Source of the DNA: an uncultured Acetobacter sp.
GTDB lineage: Bacteria; Pseudomonadota; Alphaproteobacteria; Acetobacterales; Acetobacteraceae
Assembly (NCBI RefSeq): GCF_937875265.1
Contig: NZ_CALLXM010000102.1
Location: forward strand, 1 to 13,454
Length of the DNA stretch: 13,454 nucleotides
Reading direction: 5' to 3'
Position numbers and translations under genes: made by a program. The notes beneath the pieces are model-generated. The model was not told the DNA's origin. It did no database searches and worked only from the letters and a program-made list of their open reading frames with translations. This document shows positions 1-7,371 of this stretch, piece after piece; within the stretch, counting starts at the first letter, position 1; each line of letters opens with the position of its first letter.

Positions 1-3
1 GGG

Positions 4-1659
4 ATGCCCATGCTCAAAATTTTTTGCAGTCTTTTGTGCCTGAGCACATCAATGCTTGCACTCACACTGCCATCATGGGCAGCCGAGCCTGATGCTCCAA
101 CCAGAACGCCTATCAAACATCTGGTTGTAATCTATCAGGAAAACGTCTCGTTCGATCATTACTTTGGCACCTATCCTGTCGCAAGTAATCCACGGGGGGA
201 ACCTGCCTTCAAGGCCTCCGCGCAGACCGCACGAGCCAACACGCTGCTTGATGCCAACCTGCTGGAAACAAACCCGAATGCCGGCCCGGAAAACGGCAAA
301 GATGCTGCTCTGCCCTTCCGTCTGGACCGCACACAGGCCAGCACAGCGGACCAGAACCACCTCTATACTGCCGAACAAATGGCCTATAATAATGGCCGTG
401 CTGACCTGTTCCCCCGTTACACAGGCCGGGGTACGCCCGGAGGCGCGGGCGCTTTTGCCACCCGGGGGCAGGTTATGGGCTATTTTGACGGCAATACCGT
501 CACGGCTTTATGGAATTATGCCCAGCGTTTTGCCATGAGCGACGCCGCCTATACAGACACCTACGGCCCCTCCACCCCCGGCGCACTGGAAGCTGTTTCC
601 GGCCAGATCAACGGCATGAAACCTATTGCCACCACCCAGAAGCCCTCCACAAAAGAAGTGACCTCCCCCTATATTGCGGACGGGCAAGGTGGCTGGACCA
701 TGATCAATGATATTGATCCGGCAGGAGACGTGTGTTCCATAAAAGGCAATCAGGTGCTGATGACCGGTAAGAATATCGGTGATCTGCTGAGTGCCGCAGG
801 CATTTCCTGGGGCGGCTTTATGGGTGGCTTCAATCTCCAGATACACAATAGTGATGGTTCAACCGGCTGCCAGCGCGCAACTTTTTCACCGGTTGTGCAT
901 GAAATAATCCCTGATTATATCCCGCACCATAACTGGTTTCAGTATTACGCCAGCACAGCAAACCCAACCCATGCGCGCCCAAGTTCTCTTGCCGCTATTG
1001 GCCATAGTGTGAGTGCTGACGGAAAAACGCCAGATCCTGCAAACCATGAGTATGATCTGGAAGATTTCAAAGCAGTTGTCGCTGCGCATCATATGCCAGC
1101 TGTCTCCTTCATCAAGCTGCCTGCTTTTCAGGATGGGCACGCGGGCTATTCAGACCCGCTGGATGAGCAACAGGGCATTGTGACACTGGTCAACAGGCTA
1201 CAAAAGCAGCCTGAATGGCGCGATACAGCCATCCTTATCGCTTATGATGATTCAGACGGCTGGTATGATCACGCCTTCATCACACCTCAGCATGGGTCTT
1301 TTGATGCCGAAGCTGACCAGTTAAATGGTCCGGGCCGATGCGGAACAGGAACACCTTTTCCGGGAGTAGAAGGCAAACCAGTCAATGGCCGCTGCGGGCC
1401 GGGCACACGAACCCCGTTTATCCTGATCTCACCCTGGGCACGTACCAACGCTGTCAGCCATGTGCAGATTACCCAAAGCTCCATTCCGCGCTTTATTGAG
1501 GACAACTGGCTGAACGGTAAGCGCCTTGGTGGCGGCTCTTTCGATGCCGTTGCGCATGATATCAATGACCTGTTTAACTTCACAGCCCCGCCCCGTCTCA
1601 CACCTCTTTTTCTTGATCCTGAAACCGGAACAGCTCTTCCCTCCCCTGCTCCCAGATGA
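4..1659 (+). CDS. Secreted phosphoesterase (acid phosphatase AcpA / phospholipase C family)
   Basis: This 551-residue protein probably hydrolyses phosphomonoesters or phospholipid head groups in the periplasm or outside the cell. An N-terminal hydrophobic stretch ending SWA (about residue 26) is a Sec signal peptide; there is no twin arginine. The family hallmark ENVSFDHYFGTYP lies at residues 46-58, where E46 and N47 would be metal/active-site residues. YGPSTPGA at 187-194 holds the probable nucleophile S190. AYDDSDGWYDH at 413-423 supplies D415 and D416, and RTPFILISPWA at 469-479 is the usual C-terminal motif. These residues match, from memory, Glu43, Asn44, Ser175, Asp386 and Asp387 of Francisella AcpA. 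Length fits the family. Two in-frame ATGs (4 and 10) compete; only three bases precede the first, so the start is undecided. The substrate cannot be read from sequence: phosphatase and phospholipase C remain alternatives. Its link to the downstream regulator is unproven. Confidence 0.88.
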   Translation: MPMLKIFCSLLCLSTSMLALTLPSWAAEPDAPTRTPIKHLVVIYQENVSFDHYFGTYPVASNPRGEPAFKASAQTARANTLLDANLLETNPNAGPENGKDAALPFRLDRTQASTADQNHLYTAEQMAYNNGRADLFPRYTGRGTPGGAGAFATRGQVMGYFDGNTVTALWNYAQRFAMSDAAYTDTYGPSTPGALEAVSGQINGMKPIATTQKPSTKEVTSPYIADGQGGWTMINDIDPAGDVCSIKGNQVLMTGKNIGDLLSAAGISWGGFMGGFNLQIHNSDGSTGCQRATFSPVVHEIIPDYIPHHNWFQYYASTANPTHARPSSLAAIGHSVSADGKTPDPANHEYDLEDFKAVVAAHHMPAVSFIKLPAFQDGHAGYSDPLDEQQGIVTLVNRLQKQPEWRDTAILIAYDDSDGWYDHAFITPQHGSFDAEADQLNGPGRCGTGTPFPGVEGKPVNGRCGPGTRTPFILISPWARTNAVSHVQITQSSIPRFIEDNWLNGKRLGGGSFDAVAHDINDLFNFTAPPRLTPLFLDPETGTALPSPAPR

Positions 1660-1710
1660 TTATTCATTTTTGGAGGCTCATCTGTAGTAAGAGGATTCCG
1701 GCTTGAAAGA

Positions 1711-1730
1711 CGCGGATAACTTTCTCCGCG
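1711..1730. other. Short hairpin between phosphoesterase and LysR gene
   Basis: CGCGGA and TCCGCG form a perfect 6-bp stem around an 8-base loop, 51 bases after the phosphoesterase stop. No T-run follows on either strand, so it is at best a weak or Rho-assisted terminator, or part of the regulatory region of the next gene. Confidence 0.3.
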
Positions 1731-1743
1731 CTTGATAGTTACC

Positions 1744-1758
1744 ATAAGTTCATCTTAT
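1744..1758. promoter_or_regulatory. Candidate LysR-type operator (T-N11-A palindrome)
   Basis: ATAAG-TTCAT-CTTAT is a perfect 5-bp dyad with a 5-base centre. T1745 and A1757 are separated by exactly 11 bases, which meets the T-N11-A rule for LysR-family boxes. It lies 50 bases before the ATG of the LysR gene at 1808, the usual place for an autoregulatory site. This is inferred from position and shape; no second copy was seen in the window. Confidence 0.4.
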
Positions 1759-1797
1759 TGTCGCAAAAAACGTGCCTCCTCTGCGGGCGCGTTTCAC

Positions 1798-1804
1798 AGG
1801 AAGG
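1798..1804 (+). promoter_or_regulatory. Ribosome binding site of first LysR gene
   Basis: AGGAAGG stands 3 bases before ATG 1808, with its AGGA core 6 bases away. It favours ATG 1808 over the in-frame GTG at 1772, whose extra 12 residues do not belong to the LysR fold. Confidence 0.6.
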
Positions 1805-1807
1805 ACG

Positions 1808-2737
1808 ATGAGAGACCTCAACGATTTTGAGTATTTTGCACAAGTTGTGAAGCATGGTGGATTCTCTGCAGCAGCGCGGGTCACCGGCTTGCAGAAATCA
1901 CTCCTGAGCCGCCGGATTCGTCAGCTTGAAGACCGGCTGCATACCCGGCTTATCCAACGCTCATCTCGCCATTTCAGTGTGACTGAAACCGGCCATCGGT
2001 TTTATGAACACTGCCTGAATATGCTGGCAGAAGCCGATGCTGCAGAGCAATCTGTCGCCCGACTTCATGCAGAGCCCTGCGGGTTGGTCCGGCTAAGCTG
2101 CCCGGTTGCCCTGCTGAATTTTCAGTTCGGCGCGCTTCTGGCCCGTTTCATGTTACTCTATCCGGCAGTTACCCTTCAGCTCGAAAGCACCAACCGGCAG
2201 GTAGATGTTCTGAAGGAAGAGTTTGATCTTGCCATTCGTGTGCGCTTCCCTCCGCTATCTCCCTCTGATCTTGTGATGAGAACGCTCGACACCAGCACAC
2301 AATGCCTCATCGCTGCACCGTCTCTGGTGCCGCAGCCACTTACCGCTCCCTCCGATCTGAAGAACTTGCCCAGTCTGGACTTCAAAACCCACCCGGGCAC
2401 CCATTCGTGGCTGCTGGAAAATACGGATGGACAAACGGCCACAGTGCTTCATGAACCGCGCCTTGCCACAGATGACATGGCCGTGCTGCGGGAAGCTGCC
2501 CTGATAGGCGGCGGCATTGTGCAATTACCCACCATGATGGTCTGGCAGGATATTGAGGCCGGACGTCTGGTGCAGGTTCTGCCTGGCTGGCAGCCCCGCG
2601 CCGGGATTATCCATGCTGTTTTTCCGTCCAGACGCGGCCTTGTGCCCGCCGTACGCGCCCTTCTTGATTTTCTGGCACAGGAGTGCGCAACACAACGCGA
2701 ATTTGCAGCGGAAACTTTCAAAACTCCCAGCCTCTAA
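1808..2737 (+). CDS. LysR-family transcriptional regulator (CrgA-like group)
   Basis: This is a 309-residue DNA-binding regulator of usual family length. The N-terminal winged helix-turn-helix covers about residues 1-62, with the helix-turn-helix around 18-38 (GGFSAAARVTGLQKSLLSRR) and the family feature RLIQRSSRHFSVTETG at 47-62. The rest is a periplasmic-binding-protein-like effector domain, including the typical PAVTLQLE and LVMRTL stretches. ATG 1808 is chosen over GTG 1772 because of the purine-rich site just before it and because LysR proteins normally begin a few residues before the LNDFEYF helix. A T-N11-A palindrome lies upstream. The LtrA-family gene begins 32 bases after the stop on the same strand, so the two are probably co-transcribed. 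Relatives with this N-terminus are, as I recall, often found near pirin or quinone-related genes, but the effector here cannot be told. Confidence 0.9.
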   Translation: MRDLNDFEYFAQVVKHGGFSAAARVTGLQKSLLSRRIRQLEDRLHTRLIQRSSRHFSVTETGHRFYEHCLNMLAEADAAEQSVARLHAEPCGLVRLSCPVALLNFQFGALLARFMLLYPAVTLQLESTNRQVDVLKEEFDLAIRVRFPPLSPSDLVMRTLDTSTQCLIAAPSLVPQPLTAPSDLKNLPSLDFKTHPGTHSWLLENTDGQTATVLHEPRLATDDMAVLREAALIGGGIVQLPTMMVWQDIEAGRLVQVLPGWQPRAGIIHAVFPSRRGLVPAVRALLDFLAQECATQREFAAETFKTPSL

Positions 2738-2759
2738 AACAATGCAGTCCCTTTTCAAC

Positions 2760-2763
2760 GGAG
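2760..2763 (+). promoter_or_regulatory. Ribosome binding site of LtrA-family gene
   Basis: GGAG stands 6 bases before ATG 2770. It supports that start over the in-frame alternative at 2683, which would run into the 3' end of the LysR gene and add 29 residues unlike the family N-terminus. Confidence 0.55.
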
Positions 2764-2769
2764 CCCTTC

Positions 2770-3963
2770 ATGACTGAACAGGACCCCTCATTGCATCCCC
2801 TCATGCGCCAGCCGGGGGCACAGAACGCCCGTGTCATGAACGAAGAGCTGTTTTTTGATCTGGTTTATGTGTTTCTGGTTACGCAGATAAGCCACGGCCT
2901 GCTCCACCATCTGACCCCATTAGGCGGGCTGCAAACCCTTATTCTGTGGTTCGCAGCCTGGCTGGGGTGGCAATATACCGGCTGGGTCACAAACTGGTTT
3001 GACCCCCGAACGTCAGCGCTAAGAGGCGTTCTATTTGTCACAATGGCGCTGGCTCTGATGTGCGGGGCCGCCGCCCCTGAGGCTTTTGGAGAACGCGGGC
3101 TGGCCTTTGCGCTCTGCTATACTATTATGCAGGTTGGGCGCTCCGCTTTTATTGCATTCAGCCTGCCGGCCTCACACCCCCTTGCCCCGAATTACCGGCG
3201 TATTCTGGGCTGGGGCATTGTAGCAGCCTGCTTCTGGATTGCAGGTGGCCTTGCTTCGCCCGAAGCACGCATTCCGCTGTGGGCAGCCGGGGTAGCCTGT
3301 GAATATATTTCCCCCATGTTTGGCTTCTGGCTTCCTGGGCTGGGTCGTTCCCGCACGTCTGATTGGACCATTTCTGGCAGCCACATTATTGAACGCTGCC
3401 AGCTTTTTGTCATTGTCGCATTGGGAGAGACGATCATGGCTGCCGGCCTTTCCCTTGCAGAAAGTGCACACTGGTCATGGATCGAACTGGGCGGATTTGG
3501 AGCAAGCTTTCTATGTACCATCGCCATGTGGTGGCTGTATTTTGAAACATCCAGCGAAGAGGCTGAACACGCCATAAACAATTCCGCAGATCCGGGCCGG
3601 ATGGGAGCATATTTCCATTATCTGCATGTGGTACTAATTGGCGGGATTATTGTAACCGCCGTAGCAATGGACCTTCTTCTGGAAAATCCATTGGAGACGG
3701 CAAAAGGAGCTCCTGCTCTGGTCATGACTCTAGGGCTGGTACTCTACCTTCTGGCTAGTACTGCCTACCGATGGGTTGCCACCCGTCGGCTGATTTCCAG
3801 CCAAATAATTGGTGCGCTGATCCTTCTTGTAGTCGGCATCGCAGGTCAGACTTTGCCGTTATGGGTTCTCGCATTTGTTGATACGATCCTTTTCCTGATC
3901 ATCAGCATTGTCTCTTCAACAAAAATAGCACGAGGTAAGGCACGCATCGGCAAGCCCCAGTAA
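2770..3963 (+). CDS. LtrA-family integral membrane protein (low temperature requirement A)
   Basis: This is a 397-residue polytopic inner-membrane protein with roughly ten hydrophobic segments. The LtrA family (PF06772) is shown by NEELFFDLVYVFLVTQISH at residues 24-42 and IERCQLFVIVALGETI at 207-222, the two most conserved stretches: an acidic cluster at the start of the first membrane segment, and the E-R...LGE helix. Acidic and basic residues inside membrane helices suggest transport or sensing, but the biochemical role of the family is not established; it is named after a Listeria cold-growth mutant. Start 2770 is supported by GGAG upstream. It follows a LysR gene by 32 bases and may be its target or operon partner. 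It converges on the pirin-like gene across 44 bases (3964-4007), where no clear terminator is visible. Confidence 0.87.
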   Translation: MTEQDPSLHPLMRQPGAQNARVMNEELFFDLVYVFLVTQISHGLLHHLTPLGGLQTLILWFAAWLGWQYTGWVTNWFDPRTSALRGVLFVTMALALMCGAAAPEAFGERGLAFALCYTIMQVGRSAFIAFSLPASHPLAPNYRRILGWGIVAACFWIAGGLASPEARIPLWAAGVACEYISPMFGFWLPGLGRSRTSDWTISGSHIIERCQLFVIVALGETIMAAGLSLAESAHWSWIELGGFGASFLCTIAMWWLYFETSSEEAEHAINNSADPGRMGAYFHYLHVVLIGGIIVTAVAMDLLLENPLETAKGAPALVMTLGLVLYLLASTAYRWVATRRLISSQIIGALILLVVGIAGQTLPLWVLAFVDTILFLIISIVSSTKIARGKARIGKPQ

Positions 3964-4007
3964 CCGCCGCAGCTCTAAACGGGGGCACTCTCAATTCAGC
4001 TCTCCCT

Positions 4008-4742
4008 TCAGGCTGAGGCCACATCGGTCAGCAAAACAACTGCATTTTCCTGTGCCATGACGGTCAGGTTTGTCACACCGCTTACAGCTGCGGCATCTCC
4101 CGTTTGCAAAACGGTTTCTTCAATGCTGACCACGCCAGACACCACCACAAGATAAAGCTCCCGATTGGTATTTGTGCTGTATGCCGCCCCCTCACCAGCC
4201 GGAATATTTGCATGCAGCAGGCGCGCGCCCGCACTCAGCGCTACTGGCGCGCCATCTGTTACGATCTCACTCTCTTCAGGGTCATCTTCGGGAAAGCCAG
4301 AGGCCAGAATTCTGAAACCACCATCTTTCAGCTGTGGAAAGCTAAGGCAGCTTTCCTGTCTGGGCATGCCCTCATCCGTATCCGGCAGAAACCAGAACTG
4401 GATAAACGAGGCTCCCTCCGACCCGGCTTTCCATTCCAGTTTCTGACAGCCTGAGCCAGTGCTGATCAGATGCAGTCCGTCAGCTTCAATTGTATCGGAC
4501 GCAAAATCGTCCATGTGTGTAGTCAGGCCCCCCGCTGGCAGCCAGGTGAGAATATCAACCGCCGCTTCCGGCCCCAGATGATACGCCTCGGACGGACGCA
4601 ACATCCCCTGATTCAAAACCCGCAAGCGCCCGTCATGCTGGTGCGCAGGCTCCTGATACTCAGCAAATGTAAAATGGCATCGGAGTGTCAGGTTATCCGA
4701 ATGCGCGAAACCAAGGGTCGCGGCCCGTCTGATTGTGATCAT
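4008..4742 (-). CDS. Pirin-like bicupin protein lacking the canonical metal-binding histidines
   Basis: This is a 244-residue cytoplasmic protein of the pirin/YhhW type (double cupin), judged by length, an N-terminus ITIRRAATLGFAH, the RVLNQG stretch, and AVDILTWLPAGGL and IQFWFLPD in the places expected for a pirin. Active pirins and YhhW quercetinases bind a metal through three histidines and one glutamate (YhhW His57, His59, His101, Glu103). Aligned by eye, these positions are Gly57, Glu59, Lys101 and Glu103, so only the glutamate is kept. A metal-dependent dioxygenase role is therefore unlikely; a regulatory, binding or altered-metal role is possible. HQH at 34-36 could offer other ligands. 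It is the last gene of the efflux operon, 9 bases after the outer-membrane channel gene, so it probably acts on or senses the same compounds. The function is inferred only. Confidence 0.75.
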   Translation of the reverse strand: MITIRRAATLGFAHSDNLTLRCHFTFAEYQEPAHQHDGRLRVLNQGMLRPSEAYHLGPEAAVDILTWLPAGGLTTHMDDFASDTIEADGLHLISTGSGCQKLEWKAGSEGASFIQFWFLPDTDEGMPRQESCLSFPQLKDGGFRILASGFPEDDPEESEIVTDGAPVALSAGARLLHANIPAGEGAAYSTNTNRELYLVVVSGVVSIEETVLQTGDAAAVSGVTNLTVMAQENAVVLLTDVASA

Positions 4743-4749
4743 GCCCTAC

Positions 4750-4753
4750 CCTC
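4750..4753 (-). promoter_or_regulatory. Ribosome binding site of pirin-like gene, overlapping upstream stop codon
   Basis: On the minus strand GAGG sits 7 bases before the pirin-like ATG and shares two bases with the TGA (4752-4754) of the channel gene. This suggests translational coupling and supports start 4742. Confidence 0.55.
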
Positions 4754-6275
4754 AGGCTGGAATTTTTGCAGGGGTTTTCTCCGGGTAGGTATTTTCCCAC
4801 CCGCCACCAACAGCACGGTAAAGCTGCGTGACAGACCCGGCTACCTGCGCCGTGGCACTTGCCAAAGCACTTTGTGAAGACAGCAATGCGTTCTGCAAGG
4901 TCAGCACATTCAGGAAGTCAGAAGACCCCTGCACATACTGTGCTCTGGCCGTTTCCACAGCAATCTCGTTCTCATGCACAGCTTCTGCCAGTTCATCCCG
5001 CCGCCTTTGGGCTGCTGTAAAATCGGCCATAGCATCATCAATTTCCTGCCATGCCTTAAGCACCGCGCGCTGGAACATCGTCGCGGCTTCTTTCTGCTGT
5101 GCCTTACGCAAATGCAGCTGGCCCGTCAGACGTCCCCCTTCAAAAAGCGGCAGGGTTGCCGTTGGCCCAAAGCCATACTGGCGGGAAGCCCATGACCCCA
5201 GACCGCTGAACTGAAGCGCCTGAACATCCAGACTGCCAGACAGCGTGACACGCGGGAAGAAGTCCGCAATGGCGACACCAATAGCCGCCGTGGCTGCATG
5301 CAGATGGTCCGCTGCCATGCGGATATCAGGGCGACGTTCCGCAAGTTCTGAGGGCAGACCAAGCGGCACCACAGCTGGCACGGACGGAATACCCGACGGT
5401 GTGCCAAGTTCAGCATCCAGCGCGCCCGGCTCACGCGCCACCAGGAAACTCAACGCATTCAGCATATGCGTTTCCTGTGCTTTCAGCGGAGCCAGACGAG
5501 AGGTGAAGGTATGAAGCTGGCCCGTTGCCTCAGCCACATCCAGCCGGGTTGCCGCCCCCTGTTGGAACCGCAGGCTTGTTAGCCGCACGCTGTTGTTAGC
5601 CACCTCAATATTATGCTCAAGAATGCCAACCTGCGTCTGCGTAGCCCGCAGATCAATATAGTCCTGCGCCGTTTCCGCCATCAGGGAAACTATCGTATCG
5701 CGGCGCATTTCCTCGGTTTCATGCATGGCCGCAGTCGCGGCTTCCACCTGACGCCGGACATGCCCCCAGAAATCGACCTCCCACGAGGCATTCATGCCGT
5801 ATTGCGGCAGGTTGAAAGACGGATTGCCTACGCTGCCGGGCAACGCCGTTGGGCCAAACCCCTGAGCCCCTGTGGCAAGAGAGCCCGCCTGCCCACGCTC
5901 CATCGTGCCCAGCAGCCCCAGCACACCATTTGTGCTGGCCCGCTCACGCCCGTAGGACGCATTGGCTTCCACATGCGGAAGCTGAGCCGCACTGGCAATC
6001 CGCCGCTCGGCCTGACTTTGCATCAGGCGCAGGCTGGCCGTCCTGAGGTCCAGATTAGAGGACGCAACCTCGTTTTCCAGTTTTGTCAGAGCAGGATCTT
6101 TAAACAGCGCCCACCATTGCGGGCTGGCCGATGCTGTGGTGACGCGGCTTTGCGCAGGCGGCTGCGTATCCCGCCATGTTGCAGGGGCCTTGACCTGTGG
6201 CGTGTGATACGTCGGCCCGACAGTGCAACCCGCAAGGGCCACCGCTGAAAACCCGGCAAGAAGGAAGCGCTTCAT
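4752..6275 (-). CDS. Outer-membrane efflux lipoprotein, NodT family (TolC-like channel)
   Basis: This 507-residue protein forms the outer-membrane exit duct of a tripartite pump. MKRFLLAGFSAVALAGC is a lipoprotein signal peptide with lipobox LAGC and acylated Cys17, which fixes the start at 6275; a longer reading from 6401 would bury the signal peptide and overlap the adaptor gene. Two TolC-type repeats follow (about 60-280 and 300-490). Family motifs are WEVDFWG at 165-171, LPSELAERRPDIR at 307-319, FFPRVTLSG at 339-347, LPLFEGGRL at 375-383 and LYRAVGGGW at 485-493. It begins 4 bases after the adaptor stop and ends 9 bases before the pirin-like gene, in one operon with its inner-membrane partners. 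No good ribosome site precedes the ATG, so translation is probably coupled to the adaptor. Confidence 0.92.
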   Translation of the reverse strand: MKRFLLAGFSAVALAGCTVGPTYHTPQVKAPATWRDTQPPAQSRVTTASASPQWWALFKDPALTKLENEVASSNLDLRTASLRLMQSQAERRIASAAQLPHVEANASYGRERASTNGVLGLLGTMERGQAGSLATGAQGFGPTALPGSVGNPSFNLPQYGMNASWEVDFWGHVRRQVEAATAAMHETEEMRRDTIVSLMAETAQDYIDLRATQTQVGILEHNIEVANNSVRLTSLRFQQGAATRLDVAEATGQLHTFTSRLAPLKAQETHMLNALSFLVAREPGALDAELGTPSGIPSVPAVVPLGLPSELAERRPDIRMAADHLHAATAAIGVAIADFFPRVTLSGSLDVQALQFSGLGSWASRQYGFGPTATLPLFEGGRLTGQLHLRKAQQKEAATMFQRAVLKAWQEIDDAMADFTAAQRRRDELAEAVHENEIAVETARAQYVQGSSDFLNVLTLQNALLSSQSALASATAQVAGSVTQLYRAVGGGWENTYPEKTPAKIPA

Positions 6276-6279
6276 GGCG

Positions 6280-7356
6280 TTACTGCCAGAGATAACGGGT
6301 GTCATTGGCATGCGGCCCTTCTGGCTTTGAAGACGTATCAATTTTGGCTTCAACGGACATACCAACGCGCACTTTAGCTGCCAGTGGCTGGTCCGCATCA
6401 AAGGTCAGCTTGACCGGAATACGCTGGACCACCTTGGTAAAGTTGCCCGTGGCATTATCCGGCTGGATGGGGGCAAATGCCACGCCTGTTGCCGGAGCCA
6501 ATGAGTCCACATGCGCCTTAAGCGGATGGCCGGGGAACGTATCCACCCAGATTGTCGCCCGCTGACCAGCCTGAACCTTTGTCAGCTGGGTTTCCTGAAA
6601 ATTTGCCAGCACATAAGCCTCGTGCGTTGGTACAACGGCCAGAATACCCGTGCCCGGATGAACATAAGTGCCCACACGCACGCCACGTTCGCCTACCACG
6701 CCATCCATTGGTGCCGGAATGGTGCAATAGGACAGGTTCAGTCCGGCCTGTTTCTCATCCCCCTGCGCACGCATCAGCACACCGCGCGCCCGCTCAGTCT
6801 GGCCTTTCAGCACGGCCACCTGCCGGATAGCGGCTTCCACCCCGGCCTGATCTCGCGCAATGGCGGCCTCGGCTTCCTTTTCATGAGCTTCAGAAGACTG
6901 CTTCTGCTCAATGGTGCCCGCCCCACCGGAAGACAAATTGCGGTATCGCACCGCATTCTGGCGCGCAAACATCAGATTTGCCTGATCCGCCAGCACAGCC
7001 GCCCGCGCTTCCGCAATAACGGAATCCTGCCGGGCCAGTTCGGCCTCAAGGTTGGAGACATCCCCCTGCGCAGCCAGCACATTACCCTTCGCCACATCCA
7101 GTGCCGCGCGATAATCCTCATCCTCAATATGGGCGAGTTCCTCGCCCGCATGCACCTGCTCGTTGTCCTGCGCAATAACCCGGTCAATCCGCCCGGAAAC
7201 CTTGGGGGCGACTGTCGGGAAATCAGCCGTCACATACGCATCATTGGTCGACTGGTTCACACCATCACCATTAACCAGTCGCGCACCACCCCAGGCGATA
7301 AGGGCAAGAACACCTGCGGCACAGCCTGCATAAAGCAGAGGTTTTTTATAAATCAT
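6280..7356 (-). CDS. EmrA-like periplasmic adaptor (HlyD / membrane fusion protein)
   Basis: This 358-residue membrane fusion protein links the inner-membrane transporter to the outer-membrane channel. One N-terminal anchor helix lies at about residues 8-27. DAYVTADFPTVAPKVSGRI at 39-57 begins the first half of the lipoyl domain and is typical of EmrA. An alanine-, glutamate- and glutamine-rich coiled-coil hairpin spans roughly 85-205. The second lipoyl half, YCTIPAPMDGVVGERGVRVG, is at 210-229, and the beta-barrel contains ANFQETQLTKVQAGQ at 251-265 and GNFTKVVQRIPVKL at 304-317, again characteristic of EmrA. Its start is 15 bases after the transporter stop. The ribosome site is weak, which fits coupled translation. 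Family assignment is firm; exported compounds are unknown. Confidence 0.92.
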   Translation of the reverse strand: MIYKKPLLYAGCAAGVLALIAWGGARLVNGDGVNQSTNDAYVTADFPTVAPKVSGRIDRVIAQDNEQVHAGEELAHIEDEDYRAALDVAKGNVLAAQGDVSNLEAELARQDSVIAEARAAVLADQANLMFARQNAVRYRNLSSGGAGTIEQKQSSEAHEKEAEAAIARDQAGVEAAIRQVAVLKGQTERARGVLMRAQGDEKQAGLNLSYCTIPAPMDGVVGERGVRVGTYVHPGTGILAVVPTHEAYVLANFQETQLTKVQAGQRATIWVDTFPGHPLKAHVDSLAPATGVAFAPIQPDNATGNFTKVVQRIPVKLTFDADQPLAAKVRVGMSVEAKIDTSSKPEGPHANDTRYLWQ

Positions 7357-7371
7357 GATCAGAATTCCGGG

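Noticed and set aside
3964..4007. Possible bidirectional terminator between the convergent LtrA and pirin-like genes
   Set aside because: There is only a short direct repeat (CAGCTCT) and no stable stem with a T-run on either strand.
5613..6248. + strand open frame of 211 codons opposite the channel gene
   Set aside because: It is a shadow of the NodT-type coding sequence, Arg/Pro/His-rich with no motif.
6276..6401. N-terminal extension of the channel gene to 6401
   Set aside because: It would overlap the adaptor gene and put 42 polar residues before a clear lipoprotein signal peptide.
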